Source: an uncultured Muribaculaceae bacterium (GTDB taxonomy: Bacteria; Bacteroidota; Bacteroidia; Bacteroidales; Muribaculaceae). From it: a stretch of 57,473 nucleotides of DNA. The stretch spans positions 1 to 57,473 of the forward strand of contig CAMWRV010000010.1 in the NCBI GenBank assembly GCA_947176745.1. Reading direction: 5' to 3'. Of this stretch, positions 1-8,305 are shown piece by piece (within the stretch, counting starts at the first letter, position 1; each line of letters begins with the position of its first letter). A program made the translations under genes and the position numbers. Below the pieces are notes generated by a model, which was given only the letters and a program-made list of their open reading frames with translations, searched no databases and was not told the DNA's origin.

Positions 1-160
1 TAGATACAGAATCATCTTTAGAGTCATTATCGACCACAATTATTTCGAATATATCTTTCCAGTCCGCGTTATAAATAGACCGAAGACAGTTTTTTGTAAC
101 TTCCGAAGTATTAAAACTTACAATTATTATTGAAAGTTTGATATCTGTTTTTATTTTCAT
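1..160 (-). CDS. Glycosyltransferase family 2, N-terminal part (cut by window edge)
   Basis: The minus strand opens with an ATG at 158-160 and stays open to the window edge (53 codons). The translation begins MKIKTDIKLSIIIVSFNTSE and continues to IIVVDNDSKDDS. A beta strand ending in 'SIIIVSFN', followed about 35 residues later by 'VVDNDS.D.S', is the nucleotide-binding start of GT-A fold family 2 glycosyltransferases, which transfer a sugar from an NDP-sugar in the cytoplasm. It is the last visible gene of the leftward polysaccharide operon and is separated from the ATP-grasp gene by the 184-362 hairpin. The acceptor-binding part lies outside the window, so its specificity cannot be judged. 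Confidence 0.75.
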   Translation of the reverse strand, partial: MKIKTDIKLSIIIVSFNTSEVTKNCLRSIYNADWKDIFEIIVVDNDSKDDSVS

Positions 161-183
161 TATACTGTTAGATTGTTGATAAG

Positions 184-362
184 TATGTGTTCAAATTTAA
201 ACGATAATAAGTGAGAAGAAATCTTTTATACAATCTGCGGCTTATTTTTTTGCCGCTTTCGGTTTGTCGCTCAGTAGCATAGCCCGATATGCTCCTTAAC
301 TCCGCACCGAAACCGACTAAAAAATAAGCTCGCAGATTGTATAAATTATATTTGAACACATA
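184..362. repeat. Long imperfect hairpin repeat with conserved apex
   Basis: Nested inverted repeats fold this stretch into one long hairpin. The outer arms are TATGTGTTCAAAT (184-196) and ATTTGAACACATA (350-362). The inner arms begin TTATACAATCTGCG and end CGCAGATTGTATAA. The apex at 272-300 contains GCATAGCCCGATATGC followed by CTCCTTAAC. The same apex, 26 of 29 bases identical, is found at 48554-48582 on differing arms. The element lies between two genes of one operon, so it would be transcribed. A 63-codon frame across it follows from the palindrome and is not counted as a gene. Confidence 0.8.
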
Positions 363-396
363 TTTAATGATAAATATATAATTTTAAGTTGTCTTT

Positions 397-1533
397 TTAA
401 TTATATAGACGCTTAATAAAATATGGAACACGCATCATCGGTCGGGGATCTTTCCAGTTCCACCAAAGATAAACGTTTGTTTTAATGAAGTCTCTAAACC
501 ATCTTGATGGAGATATAGAATGTTCGAGCATGTGAAGCATATCAGAGCGCTCTTCCATGAAAACCGTCTTTCTTATACTTACAGGTTTAACAGGTATATT
601 CTGTGATGTTTCCATGAAAATCCTCGGCATGTTAAATCCGGCTCTTGTCACAGCATATCCATATGCGCCGTTTCTGAAATTACATTCTATGAAATATATT
701 CCGTTTTCGTTGCTTAGAAACTCAATATCAAATATCCCTTTATATCCTGTCTTTGAAATGAAAGTAACAATCTTTTCATGCAACATGTGGGGCAAATCAT
801 CCCTATAGGATGCAAAAACCGTACTTCCGTTATCACGAATTCTTATCTTATGGATAACGCCATAAGTATATACATTACCATCATATGCAGAGACGCCGGT
901 AACCGCTATTTCTTCTTGATTTTTTCCTTCAATAAGATCTTGAACGATGACATTAAAGAATCCTTTTGACTTATAAATTGAAACAGCGGATTCGAGAGAT
1001 TCCCTGTCTCGGCATATATTAATGTCTCCTTTTTCTCCGGATATGCTCCGGTAAGGTTTTATAATGCATGGATACGAAACATCAAGTTTTTCTGAATCTC
1101 CGAGATTGAATTTTTTAGTTACAGGAACTTTGAGATCCGCGTTTATGGCAATCTTTGACATGACCGATTTATCCATCAATATTTCCAGTCTGCCTGAAGC
1201 ATGAGGGATTACCGCCATACCAGACAATAATACGTAATTTTTATCGATCAATGCTGAAGCCAGATCTGTGGCGGGGTACAGAGCCATGATCCGATCCGGA
1301 TAATCTTTCTTTATTGTTTCTATGGTAGATGTCAGGGAGTCAGAATCATGTATATCAATACTATACCATTTCTTTACATACTTACTGCGATATATTGGAA
1401 TGATCATATTGTCGGGAGCGATAAGAAGAACATCCATTCCTGCCTCTCCGCACGATCTTATAAGTCCCATTTCATTATAACCACCCCTGCCAATCACAAT
1501 TGCGACAGGTGAAACAGAAATTCGATTACCCAT
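397..1533 (-). CDS. ATP-grasp family ligase of polysaccharide locus
   Basis: This is a 378-residue cytoplasmic protein with an N-terminal pre-ATP-grasp fold ('VAIVIGRGGYNEMGLIRSCG') followed by ATP-grasp features. 'YPCIIKPYRS' carries the ATP-binding lysine, 'VIVQDLIEG' is the hinge, and 'FDIEFLSNENGIYFIECNFR' carries the Mg-binding Glu/Asn residues of the carboxylate-amine ligase superfamily. Such enzymes activate a carboxylate as an acyl phosphate and join it to an amine. The gene overlaps the upstream PIG-L deacetylase gene by 8 bp. This suggests that the deacetylase frees a sugar amine which the ligase then acylates, for example with an amino acid; that pairing is inference. The C-terminal 60 residues are rich in Trp, Arg and Pro and I do not recognise them. 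Confidence 0.75.
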   Translation of the reverse strand: MGNRISVSPVAIVIGRGGYNEMGLIRSCGEAGMDVLLIAPDNMIIPIYRSKYVKKWYSIDIHDSDSLTSTIETIKKDYPDRIMALYPATDLASALIDKNYVLLSGMAVIPHASGRLEILMDKSVMSKIAINADLKVPVTKKFNLGDSEKLDVSYPCIIKPYRSISGEKGDINICRDRESLESAVSIYKSKGFFNVIVQDLIEGKNQEEIAVTGVSAYDGNVYTYGVIHKIRIRDNGSTVFASYRDDLPHMLHEKIVTFISKTGYKGIFDIEFLSNENGIYFIECNFRNGAYGYAVTRAGFNMPRIFMETSQNIPVKPVSIRKTVFMEERSDMLHMLEHSISPSRWFRDFIKTNVYLWWNWKDPRPMMRVPYFIKRLYN

Positions 1534-2305
1534 GATAAATTACAGATGTATTCCCGCCAACCGGAAAGTTAATAGGCGCTCTATGTATGAAATATAGCTC
1601 AGATTTTGAGGTATTGGCTTTAATAAAGAGTTTAGGAAGTATACCACTCCATGGCTTACCACAAGAGGACAATGGTTTCACATATGCGTCAACGGCTTGT
1701 AATTTTGAATTGAGTTCTTTTGATGACATGCGCAAAACATATGCGTTTTTCCAATCAAGATTCCACACGTTGTAATACCACATCCATACGCAATACTCCC
1801 AGACTACCGTGCTGGGCGGCGCAAGCTCTATACCTATTTCCCTTGCCGCCAGATGATCGGGCCACCCCTCGCCGCTGTGAGGCACAAAAATGTTGTCAGG
1901 CTTGATGATATCGATCAGTTCCCCGAGCCTGTCGATCTCCGTTTTCAGGCGCGCTTCTATAGACCCATCTTCAAAATCAAGAAAGTGAATGTTTTCTTTC
2001 GGCAGACCGAGCTGACGAGCCGAATCGAGAGTCAGTCTCCTGCGGGCTTTTATTACATCCACTTCCGCAATTTCTGCCCACCCGCGCAGAGAGCCACCTC
2101 CACCGGTAAGTATGGCAACATGAGGTGGATTGTTCGCGGCGCACAGGCGCGCGATCAGCCCGCCGCAGCCCAAAGCCTCGTCATCGGGGTGAGGTGCTAT
2201 TATTAAACTGACACCTGATATGTTGATATCCTTGCAATATCGCTCTATCAGAGAGAGAAATCGTATATGGGATAGACGTAAAATGTTCTTTAAATTTCCA
2301 AGCAT
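1526..2305 (-). CDS. PIG-L family (LmbE-like) N-acetylglucosamine deacetylase
   Basis: This is a 259-residue protein with the metal-binding motif HPDDE at about residues 39-43 ('IIAPHPDDEALGCGG') and a second histidine site in 'GEGWPDHLAAREIG', both characteristic of PIG-L/LmbE zinc deacetylases. These enzymes remove N-acetyl groups from GlcNAc-type sugars on lipid or nucleotide carriers. The gene overlaps the upstream GT4 gene by 16 bp and the downstream ATP-grasp gene by 8 bp, so the three are translationally linked. In a polysaccharide locus the likely substrate is an N-acetyl-amino sugar of the repeat unit or its lipid-linked precursor. The exact sugar cannot be read from the sequence. 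Confidence 0.85.
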   Translation of the reverse strand: MLGNLKNILRLSHIRFLSLIERYCKDINISGVSLIIAPHPDDEALGCGGLIARLCAANNPPHVAILTGGGGSLRGWAEIAEVDVIKARRRLTLDSARQLGLPKENIHFLDFEDGSIEARLKTEIDRLGELIDIIKPDNIFVPHSGEGWPDHLAAREIGIELAPPSTVVWEYCVWMWYYNVWNLDWKNAYVLRMSSKELNSKLQAVDAYVKPLSSCGKPWSGILPKLFIKANTSKSELYFIHRAPINFPVGGNTSVIYHG

Positions 2306-3411
2306 TTTTTATAGACATCTAATGTGATCTCCGCGCAATTTTTCCATGTGAAAAGCATGCTTTGTTGATGGCATATTTCGGACAATTCTTCTTTTTTAAG
2401 CTCTCCGTTTTCAAATTTATCCATGATGGAGACCATTGCATCGATATCGTCCGGATCTACATAAAATGCAGCGTTGCCTCCCACTTCTTCGAGCGAACTG
2501 TTTCTACATGTAACCACAGGAGTGCCGCAGGCCATAGACTCTGCAATTGGCAGTCCGAACCCTTCATATCTACTTGGGAATAATGAACAAGTAGCTCCGG
2601 TATATAATTCAGCAAGTTCCTCGTTGCTGATGTTGGAAGCGAAATGAATTTGTTGTTTTAAACGAGAATTATTTTCTATTAGTTGAAGAACTTCATCAGA
2701 CGGATTACGCCAGACAAGAATGAGATGGTGAACTGGGTTGTTTATGTTAAATCTTATGAATGCTTTGACTATATTTATAGTGTTTTTTCGCCCACGATCA
2801 CAAGATACAGAAACAAAAAATGGTTTTCCTCCTGTATATACACAAGGGTTTGTTTTATGAGGATAAAGCAGCTTATGATTCACACCCCACGGAGCGACAA
2901 AGATTTTTTCAGGATCGACATCCATATACTCGCTGATCTCTCGTTTCGAGTTCTCACTGCATGTCACAATTGCCTTTGCCTTGCGTGCGAAAGGAGGGAA
3001 GAACTCTCTTGCGAAATCATGACCAAGAAACGGTTCAGGATACGAGAACATCATGGCGTCATGAATAGTGACGATACATTTCTCCGGATGTGCTACATAT
3101 TCGAAATTGTGGGTGATGTGCATAAGGTCGTAACGCGACGTCAGTTCTCTGAGCCTCAGCGCGGCAGCAATCCTGTTGCCGCGGTTGTTGTTGCGCAGAT
3201 AGACGTGGCGCGCCTTGAATCCTGTGCCGAGTCCCGTGGCCTTTACTCCGCGGATGTTTTGCGTGTAAAGTTCAATTTCAAAAGGGATTTTCGACCGCAT
3301 CCCGTCAAGAGTGCGTATCAGTTCGAAATTTGTGCGCCCGATGCCGTTGACATGGCCGGTTACAAGATAAGGAACGGAAGGATTTGCGTCGATCAGTAAC
3401 TTTTTCATCAC
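2290..3411 (-). CDS. Glycosyltransferase family 4
   Basis: This 373-residue GT-B enzyme has no membrane segment. The C-terminal donor-binding half shows the GT4 hallmark 'LFPSRYEGFGLPIAESMACGTPVV' with its E-x7-E pair, preceded by 'KPFFVSVSCDRGRKN', the start of the second Rossmann domain. The N-terminal half contains 'TIHDAMMFSYPEPF', typical of mannosyl/rhamnosyl-type GT4 enzymes. The enzyme would add one sugar with retention of configuration to the growing lipid-linked repeat unit on the inner membrane face. It starts inside the previous GT4 gene by a 4-bp ATGA overlap and itself overlaps the PIG-L gene. Confidence 0.85.
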   Translation of the reverse strand: MMKKLLIDANPSVPYLVTGHVNGIGRTNFELIRTLDGMRSKIPFEIELYTQNIRGVKATGLGTGFKARHVYLRNNNRGNRIAAALRLRELTSRYDLMHITHNFEYVAHPEKCIVTIHDAMMFSYPEPFLGHDFAREFFPPFARKAKAIVTCSENSKREISEYMDVDPEKIFVAPWGVNHKLLYPHKTNPCVYTGGKPFFVSVSCDRGRKNTINIVKAFIRFNINNPVHHLILVWRNPSDEVLQLIENNSRLKQQIHFASNISNEELAELYTGATCSLFPSRYEGFGLPIAESMACGTPVVTCRNSSLEEVGGNAAFYVDPDDIDAMVSIMDKFENGELKKEELSEICHQQSMLFTWKNCAEITLDVYKKCLEI

Positions 3412-4682
3412 TTCAGTACGTTGGAATATATGTCGACAAGACTATTGCAATGTTCTTCTATTGAAATTGTTCCGCAATTGCGGGACATGCTGTTGATGAC
3501 TTTCGGATTCATGATTATTCCGTTTATTTTCTCAGCAAGAGCCTTGTGGTCATTCGGCTCGACAAGCCATCCGTTCACCCCGTCGCGAATCTGCATCTCC
3601 GCGCCTCCGCACCGCGAGGCAAGAACAGGTTTGCCGAGAGCCAGAGCCTCAGCTATATTGAGACCGAATATCTCCATGCATACGGTTGGTGCTACAGAAA
3701 TATGAAATTGCCGGGTCAGGTCATAGATCTCCGAGGGGTTGACTTTGCCATGCCAGAATATGCGGGAATCATGGTCGTATTTTCTTCTTAATCGCGACAG
3801 ATATCTTTCTTCTTCCTTATTTCCGGCACCTCCGATAATATGCATTTCGATGCGAGAATCCGCTACCTCGCCCAAGGCGTCGAGCAGCACATGCAGACCT
3901 TTGATATAGCATATGCGCCCTACGAAAAAGAATTTGATCTTTCCGTCAACGATTTCCGGTTGGGGCTGTTTTGAAGATGGAAGAGGAATTCCGTGCGGAA
4001 GGACTTTGACTTTACCTTTATCCAGGCCGTTCGCAATCATTGCGTCAGCTATCCTTTGAGAAGGGGCGATGACAAGGGTGGAATCATTTGCCACACATTG
4101 CCAGAATCGTTTCATTCCGTCGATTTGCAAAGCGGCCTGACCGACAGGCGTTACAAAAGGAATGAACGGAAGCGATTCCAGCCTCTTTCCAAGCGAAATG
4201 TATTTGCGAGCCGGAAGATGGCGCATGAACGGATACCACAGTCCGAGTCCGGTCCGTATGTTTCTGAGAACGCAAGGAAGACAGTTGCGGTGTGTTACAG
4301 TCTTACGGCATATTGAGTCTCGGCAGTCCATAAGCGCACCGGCAGGACAGAGAATACCGCCGTGGTGGCTTGTGACCAGGACTGGAATACCGAGTTTTTT
4401 GCCGACTGCGCATACAATAGCCTCGTTGCTGTGTGTGTGGATGATATCGGGATTAATATCGCATACAATGCTTTCAAGATCAGATTCCGAGATATCAGGA
4501 GATACAGATTCGATCCGGTGTCCGCGATATAGATTTTCATTCGTTCCGCAGTTCCTGACAAAAGAGATGATGCTTAGGTCAAGATCCATGTCTATCATCC
4601 GGTCGACTATATTTCTGACATATACCTGACCGCCTCCGTAGGTGGAAAAGAAGTCGCCCGATGCGACCTGTAGTATTCTCAT
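3408..4682 (-). CDS. Glycosyltransferase family 4
   Basis: This is a 424-residue GT-B glycosyltransferase. It begins with the family-typical 'MRILQVASGDFFSTYGGGQVYV', where a glycine-rich loop follows the first strand. It has 'IDIIHTHSNE'-like acceptor-domain features ('NPDIIHTHSNEAIV'), 'FFVGRICYIKGLHVLLDAL' at the second Rossmann domain, and 'VAPTVCMEIFGLNIAEALALGKPVLAS' carrying the two donor-site glutamates. A cysteine-rich insert at about residues 117-140 (pattern C-x6-C-x3-C-x8-C-x2-C) is typical of a GT4 subgroup in capsule loci and may bind a metal. It lies 17 bp downstream of the pyruvyl transferase gene, in the same operon. Confidence 0.85.
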   Translation of the reverse strand: MRILQVASGDFFSTYGGGQVYVRNIVDRMIDMDLDLSIISFVRNCGTNENLYRGHRIESVSPDISESDLESIVCDINPDIIHTHSNEAIVCAVGKKLGIPVLVTSHHGGILCPAGALMDCRDSICRKTVTHRNCLPCVLRNIRTGLGLWYPFMRHLPARKYISLGKRLESLPFIPFVTPVGQAALQIDGMKRFWQCVANDSTLVIAPSQRIADAMIANGLDKGKVKVLPHGIPLPSSKQPQPEIVDGKIKFFFVGRICYIKGLHVLLDALGEVADSRIEMHIIGGAGNKEEERYLSRLRRKYDHDSRIFWHGKVNPSEIYDLTRQFHISVAPTVCMEIFGLNIAEALALGKPVLASRCGGAEMQIRDGVNGWLVEPNDHKALAEKINGIIMNPKVINSMSRNCGTISIEEHCNSLVDIYSNVLK

Positions 4683-4699
4683 ATCCTGTTCAGGAAAGC

Positions 4700-5932
4700 T
4701 TATTTTAAGCTGCAGTACACTTCCTTTAGTATCAGTCCGGATCTGAGAGAATCGGAACTGAACCGTTCAGCCTGTGCGGAGAGATATGTTCTGATGGCGG
4801 CACTGTCGGAAAGCATGGTCTCCATTTTTTCAATAAATGAATCATGCTTATCATACATTTCGGTTACAGTTATATCGTATCTGTTGTGACCGTAAGCATA
4901 ATTGCTCATGCCCTTGCCCTTGTTGCTGTATGTTATGAAAAGAGTCGGGGTCGCGGTTGATATCCCCGCCACACAACAATGCATCCGCGCTGCCACAAGC
5001 AGGTCGAGCCGGCTGATCATGGCTTTTGTCTTCCTTGCTCCGAGACCGGCCGGAAATAAGTATATTCTGTCTTTATGTGCGCATTCACTGAGAACCGGTT
5101 TAAGGAAATTGAGGTCATCCTGGGGTCCGGTCATATTGACATGAGGAATCAGAATGATCTCCGTGTTGTCATTTCTGTCAAGAAAACGATCAATGAACTG
5201 AGCGAACATGACTTTTGATTCCGCCATGGATATCCGGTTGCAATCAAGAGAATGACCTATTGCCAGCTCGCTCATGTTGATGCCGACATATCTGACATTT
5301 TCCTTTTTAATGAACGGATAATCGGCAGGAGTCATCTGGAAAGCGGGATCAGCCACAAGCACGCATTTGTCTTTAAGCTCAGGAAAGCCTTGTATGTAAT
5401 CTCTTGTTTTTTTCTCACGGACAAAGATAGCTGATGTCAGAGAGAGATTCTTAACCACAGTTCTCTCAATTTCAGGATCGTGAAAAGGCCCGATGCTTCC
5501 TCCCCATATATTGTACATATTGCCGCTTTTGACCGTGTTGCGTCCTATCGTCATGAGATCTACGAGCAGATTGTATATGCCGTGATCCGGACGTTCGCAA
5601 TAATTGTCGCCTCCGGCAGACAGTACAATATCGAACTTGCTTCCGATCGTTGTTTTCATGCGGACCTCGCTTCCCTGTCCGATTTTCAGAAACCGGCGAA
5701 GCAGGCCCTTTATTATGCGATATGGAGTAAATCTTTTCTTATACGAAATGAGCTGTATATCATCTGGCAGGATACTTCTGTCATAATTTTTGTTGTCGGA
5801 AGCAAGAAAAACGGAACATTCGGGAAATGTCTTTTTCAGTATTGAATAAGTGCCCTGAACTATGGCTTCGCAGCCATAATTGCGCAGATCTCCTGTTCCG
5901 ATTATAAGTATTCTGGGGTTATTTTTTCGCAT
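4700..5932 (-). CDS. Polysaccharide pyruvyl transferase family protein
   Basis: This 410-residue protein has the features of the CsaB/WcaK-type pyruvyl transferase family: 'RILIIGTGDLRNYGCEAIVQGT' at the N terminus, 'FDIVLSAGGDNY' and 'NIWGGSIGPF' in the middle, and 'LLVAARMHCCVAGISTATPTLFITYSNKGKGM' near the C terminus, which contains the conserved R-x-H motif. Members transfer pyruvate from phosphoenolpyruvate to a sugar to form a ketal that gives the glycan a negative charge. It overlaps the Fe-S protein gene upstream by 14 bp. That pairing is common in Bacteroidales capsule loci and suggests the two act on the same residue. Confidence 0.85.
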   Translation of the reverse strand: MRKNNPRILIIGTGDLRNYGCEAIVQGTYSILKKTFPECSVFLASDNKNYDRSILPDDIQLISYKKRFTPYRIIKGLLRRFLKIGQGSEVRMKTTIGSKFDIVLSAGGDNYCERPDHGIYNLLVDLMTIGRNTVKSGNMYNIWGGSIGPFHDPEIERTVVKNLSLTSAIFVREKKTRDYIQGFPELKDKCVLVADPAFQMTPADYPFIKKENVRYVGINMSELAIGHSLDCNRISMAESKVMFAQFIDRFLDRNDNTEIILIPHVNMTGPQDDLNFLKPVLSECAHKDRIYLFPAGLGARKTKAMISRLDLLVAARMHCCVAGISTATPTLFITYSNKGKGMSNYAYGHNRYDITVTEMYDKHDSFIEKMETMLSDSAAIRTYLSAQAERFSSDSLRSGLILKEVYCSLK

Positions 5933-7106
5933 AGCGTTTTAGTTTCTTTGAAATGCTCCACATGATTCTGGAAAAGAATGTAGGTTCCGGTAGGCAGATG
6001 CCGACAGCCTCGGATATGGATTTGCCGTCATTGATCAGCCGGAAAAACGTTTTTCTTTTCTTGTGTGGCGTTGCTGATTTAAATGCCGCAGGATTATTGG
6101 TAACCATGAAATTGAGGTCGGCATGCTGCCATTTTACGCCAATTGCAGAAAGACATTCTTTTCCCGCCTCAGAATGAGGCACGGCCAGAGAGAATCCCTT
6201 GTCAAAGGATGGTGAATACATGATTGTCTCAATTCCCCATGCATCAGCCAAAGTAATGTCTGATCCGCTTGAGAAGTCCTTGACCGGACAGTCGTGACAT
6301 GATTCACGCAGATAAAGATCATAAAGAAATCCTTTCATATAAGGATCTTCATATCTTCCACGGAATATTTTCTCAGAATCTCCTGACCCGTCTGAAGATT
6401 CAATCTGGTATGAGACACCAAATGAATTCCATCCGTATAGTTTGTCTCTAAAAGAAAAGTGTGTTATTTTGAAAATCTTACCACATTCATCGCTTTTTCT
6501 CTTTTCAACTTCTTTCACATATCTTGAAAAAACTTCAGGAGATGGCACACCATGACATATTACATCTACTGTAAGCAATGTATCATAGTCTTTACGCAGA
6601 AATCTCTTTAATCCGGCGACCTGACATGGAGTGCCTGAGAACAAGACCTGTCGATCTTCAGAGAGATCTTTTTTTACGGATCTGAAGATGCCGTTGATAT
6701 CGCTCTGCACATATTTGCTTCCGAGAATCCGGCGCAGATCATTAATATCTGTGACTCTGAGATGCTTCACACTGACGCCGGCATTGTAGTCGAATGCGGC
6801 TCCATACACCACACCTCCCATGTCAAGAACTCGTTTTCCGATAAGGTAGAAGATACCTCCTGAAGAACTTTGCCGGGTGATATCGTATGATTCATTTTGT
6901 CCGACGAGAAACTCCATGGTCCGGTTGCTCGTATTCTGGTTCAAAGCCGGACAGACTTTTTCGCAAAGATTGCAGTCTATGCATTCCGACGGATCAATCA
7001 GAGGAGTCATGAAACCCTCGGCGTCGGTCGAATGTCTAATACATTCCTTAGGACAAACCGATATGCATGCCGAACATCCGGTGCAGTTGGATGGAATACG
7101 GATCAT
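5919..7106 (-). CDS. 4Fe-4S protein with FrhB-like (F420 hydrogenase beta-subunit type) domain
   Basis: The 395-residue protein starts with two 4Fe-4S ferredoxin motifs, 'CTGCSACISVCPKEC' (residues 8-22) and 'CIDCNLCEKVCP' (about 42-53). They are followed by the FrhB N and C domains: 'QSSSGGIFYLIGKRVL', 'GTPCQVAGLKRFLR', 'TVDVICHGVPSPEVF' and a late Cys pair in 'ESCHDCPVKDF'. In methanogens FrhB reduces F420. The Bacteroidales versions sit in polysaccharide loci beside pyruvyl transferases and probably carry out an unidentified flavin-dependent redox step on a sugar. It is cytoplasmic. A 173-bp gap containing a hairpin separates it from the upstream GT2 gene, the largest gap in this operon. 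Confidence 0.8.
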   Translation of the reverse strand: MIRIPSNCTGCSACISVCPKECIRHSTDAEGFMTPLIDPSECIDCNLCEKVCPALNQNTSNRTMEFLVGQNESYDITRQSSSGGIFYLIGKRVLDMGGVVYGAAFDYNAGVSVKHLRVTDINDLRRILGSKYVQSDINGIFRSVKKDLSEDRQVLFSGTPCQVAGLKRFLRKDYDTLLTVDVICHGVPSPEVFSRYVKEVEKRKSDECGKIFKITHFSFRDKLYGWNSFGVSYQIESSDGSGDSEKIFRGRYEDPYMKGFLYDLYLRESCHDCPVKDFSSGSDITLADAWGIETIMYSPSFDKGFSLAVPHSEAGKECLSAIGVKWQHADLNFMVTNNPAAFKSATPHKKRKTFFRLINDGKSISEAVGICLPEPTFFSRIMWSISKKLKRYAKK

Positions 7107-7232
7107 AGTCTAAAAATTTCAAACAGGTTACAGAGTTGTTGAACAAGATGAGAGTCGAATATTTTTAAATGGAGCACTTGAGTTTCAAAATACATTGTCT
7201 TGATATTGAGATATGATAGAACATCTGCAAAT

Positions 7233-7269
7233 CAGATTTAACACTTGTCTCTAGTGTCTGTTAAATCTG
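7233..7269. terminator. Intergenic hairpin in the polysaccharide operon
   Basis: CAGATTTAACA (7233-7243) pairs perfectly with TGTTAAATCTG (7259-7269) around a 15-base loop that itself holds CACT/AGTG. It lies between the GT2 gene (ending at 7280) and the Fe-S gene (starting at 7106). It could be a partial terminator or attenuator that lowers expression of downstream genes, or an RNA-stability element. No long T run follows on the minus strand, so complete termination is doubtful. Confidence 0.5.
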
Positions 7270-7279
7270 TTAATAAATA

Positions 7280-8305
7280 TCAAATATGTCTTTTGATTTT
7301 TATGTGGAGATAGTTATGTAATTTGAGTATTTTTCTGATGGTGCGTGATAAGAAGTGACATTTAGTAGAATAAATAATGAGTTTTCGTTTTGTGGATAGA
7401 TGGAAATTAAATTTTTTAGCAGAATGCAACAATAGTTCAGCTATTTCTTTATCGGAGTTTGTTAATAAATAATTGCAGATACCACCTAAACTTGTATTGA
7501 TTTGTTTGTTTAATTTAGTGGAGGAATAATTGAATTGGGATGCAAAATATGCGCGTATATTAATTACTCCGAGAGCAAATTTATTTGCTTTGCGAGAATC
7601 CGTATTGATAGATACTGAACCATCGTGAATTCTGTATATTGTTGTCGGTTTGTTAATAAAATAAAATTTACCATAGTAAGCCAAGCAATAAAAGAATCCT
7701 AGGTCAAGTGTGGAAAAATCATTATCGAAGAAGCCAGGGTGTTCTCTAATGATGTTTAGAAAGGTTTCTTTTCTAAACATTATTGAACTAAAACGAATGC
7801 CATGATAATTGTTGTTGAAAATCTCTTCAAATGATGAGATTCCCTTTTCTGTTTCGCAAATATACTTCCCCGTTGTTACTTTAGATTTTTGGTACGTTCC
7901 AGTCTCGCAAATATAGTTAGTCCAATTGGTATGTATCATAGATGTTTCTGGGCTATTCTCAAGAATGGAAAGTTGCTCTTTTAGTTTGTATGCATCGCAC
8001 CACCAGTCATCACCTTCACAGATAGCTATGTATTTTCCATTGGCAGCCATGAGGCAATCTTGAGTATTGCGTATGATTCCTTTATTGATAGTCTGTCTTA
8101 TATATTTTATAATATCGGGGTATTTTTTTTGATAAAACTCGCATACAGAATGAGTGTTGTCATTACTGCCATCGTTTGCGATAATTATTTCAATATTTAC
8201 ATCTTTCTGGTCAAGAATTCCTTCAAGAGTTTGTATTATCTCTTTCTCTTGATTGTATGTAGGCACACAAATTGATATAAGAGGGTAAATCTTATTCATA
8301 ATCAT
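7280..8305 (-). CDS. Glycosyltransferase family 2
   Basis: This 341-residue GT-A enzyme starts 'YPLISICVPTYNQEKEIIQT', followed by 'IEIIIANDGSNDNT' (UDP-sugar binding) and 'AICEGDDWWCD', where the EGDD(W) stretch is the metal-binding DxD equivalent. 'GKFYFINKPTTIYRIHDGSVS' is a common C-terminal feature of this GT2 subgroup. It begins immediately after the acetyltransferase stop codon. The real start may be the second Met (8299). The gene is distinctly AT-rich compared with the glycosyltransferase genes to its left, which points to recent acquisition or cassette exchange. Confidence 0.85.
   Translation of the reverse strand: MIMNKIYPLISICVPTYNQEKEIIQTLEGILDQKDVNIEIIIANDGSNDNTHSVCEFYQKKYPDIIKYIRQTINKGIIRNTQDCLMAANGKYIAICEGDDWWCDAYKLKEQLSILENSPETSMIHTNWTNYICETGTYQKSKVTTGKYICETEKGISSFEEIFNNNYHGIRFSSIMFRKETFLNIIREHPGFFDNDFSTLDLGFFYCLAYYGKFYFINKPTTIYRIHDGSVSINTDSRKANKFALGVINIRAYFASQFNYSSTKLNKQINTSLGGICNYLLTNSDKEIAELLLHSAKKFNFHLSTKRKLIIYSTKCHFLSRTIRKILKLHNYLHIKIKRHI

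Noticed and set aside
168..359. 63-residue minus-strand open frame
   Set aside because: It lies wholly within the 184-362 hairpin repeat and has no start context or protein-like composition; the palindrome explains the open frame.
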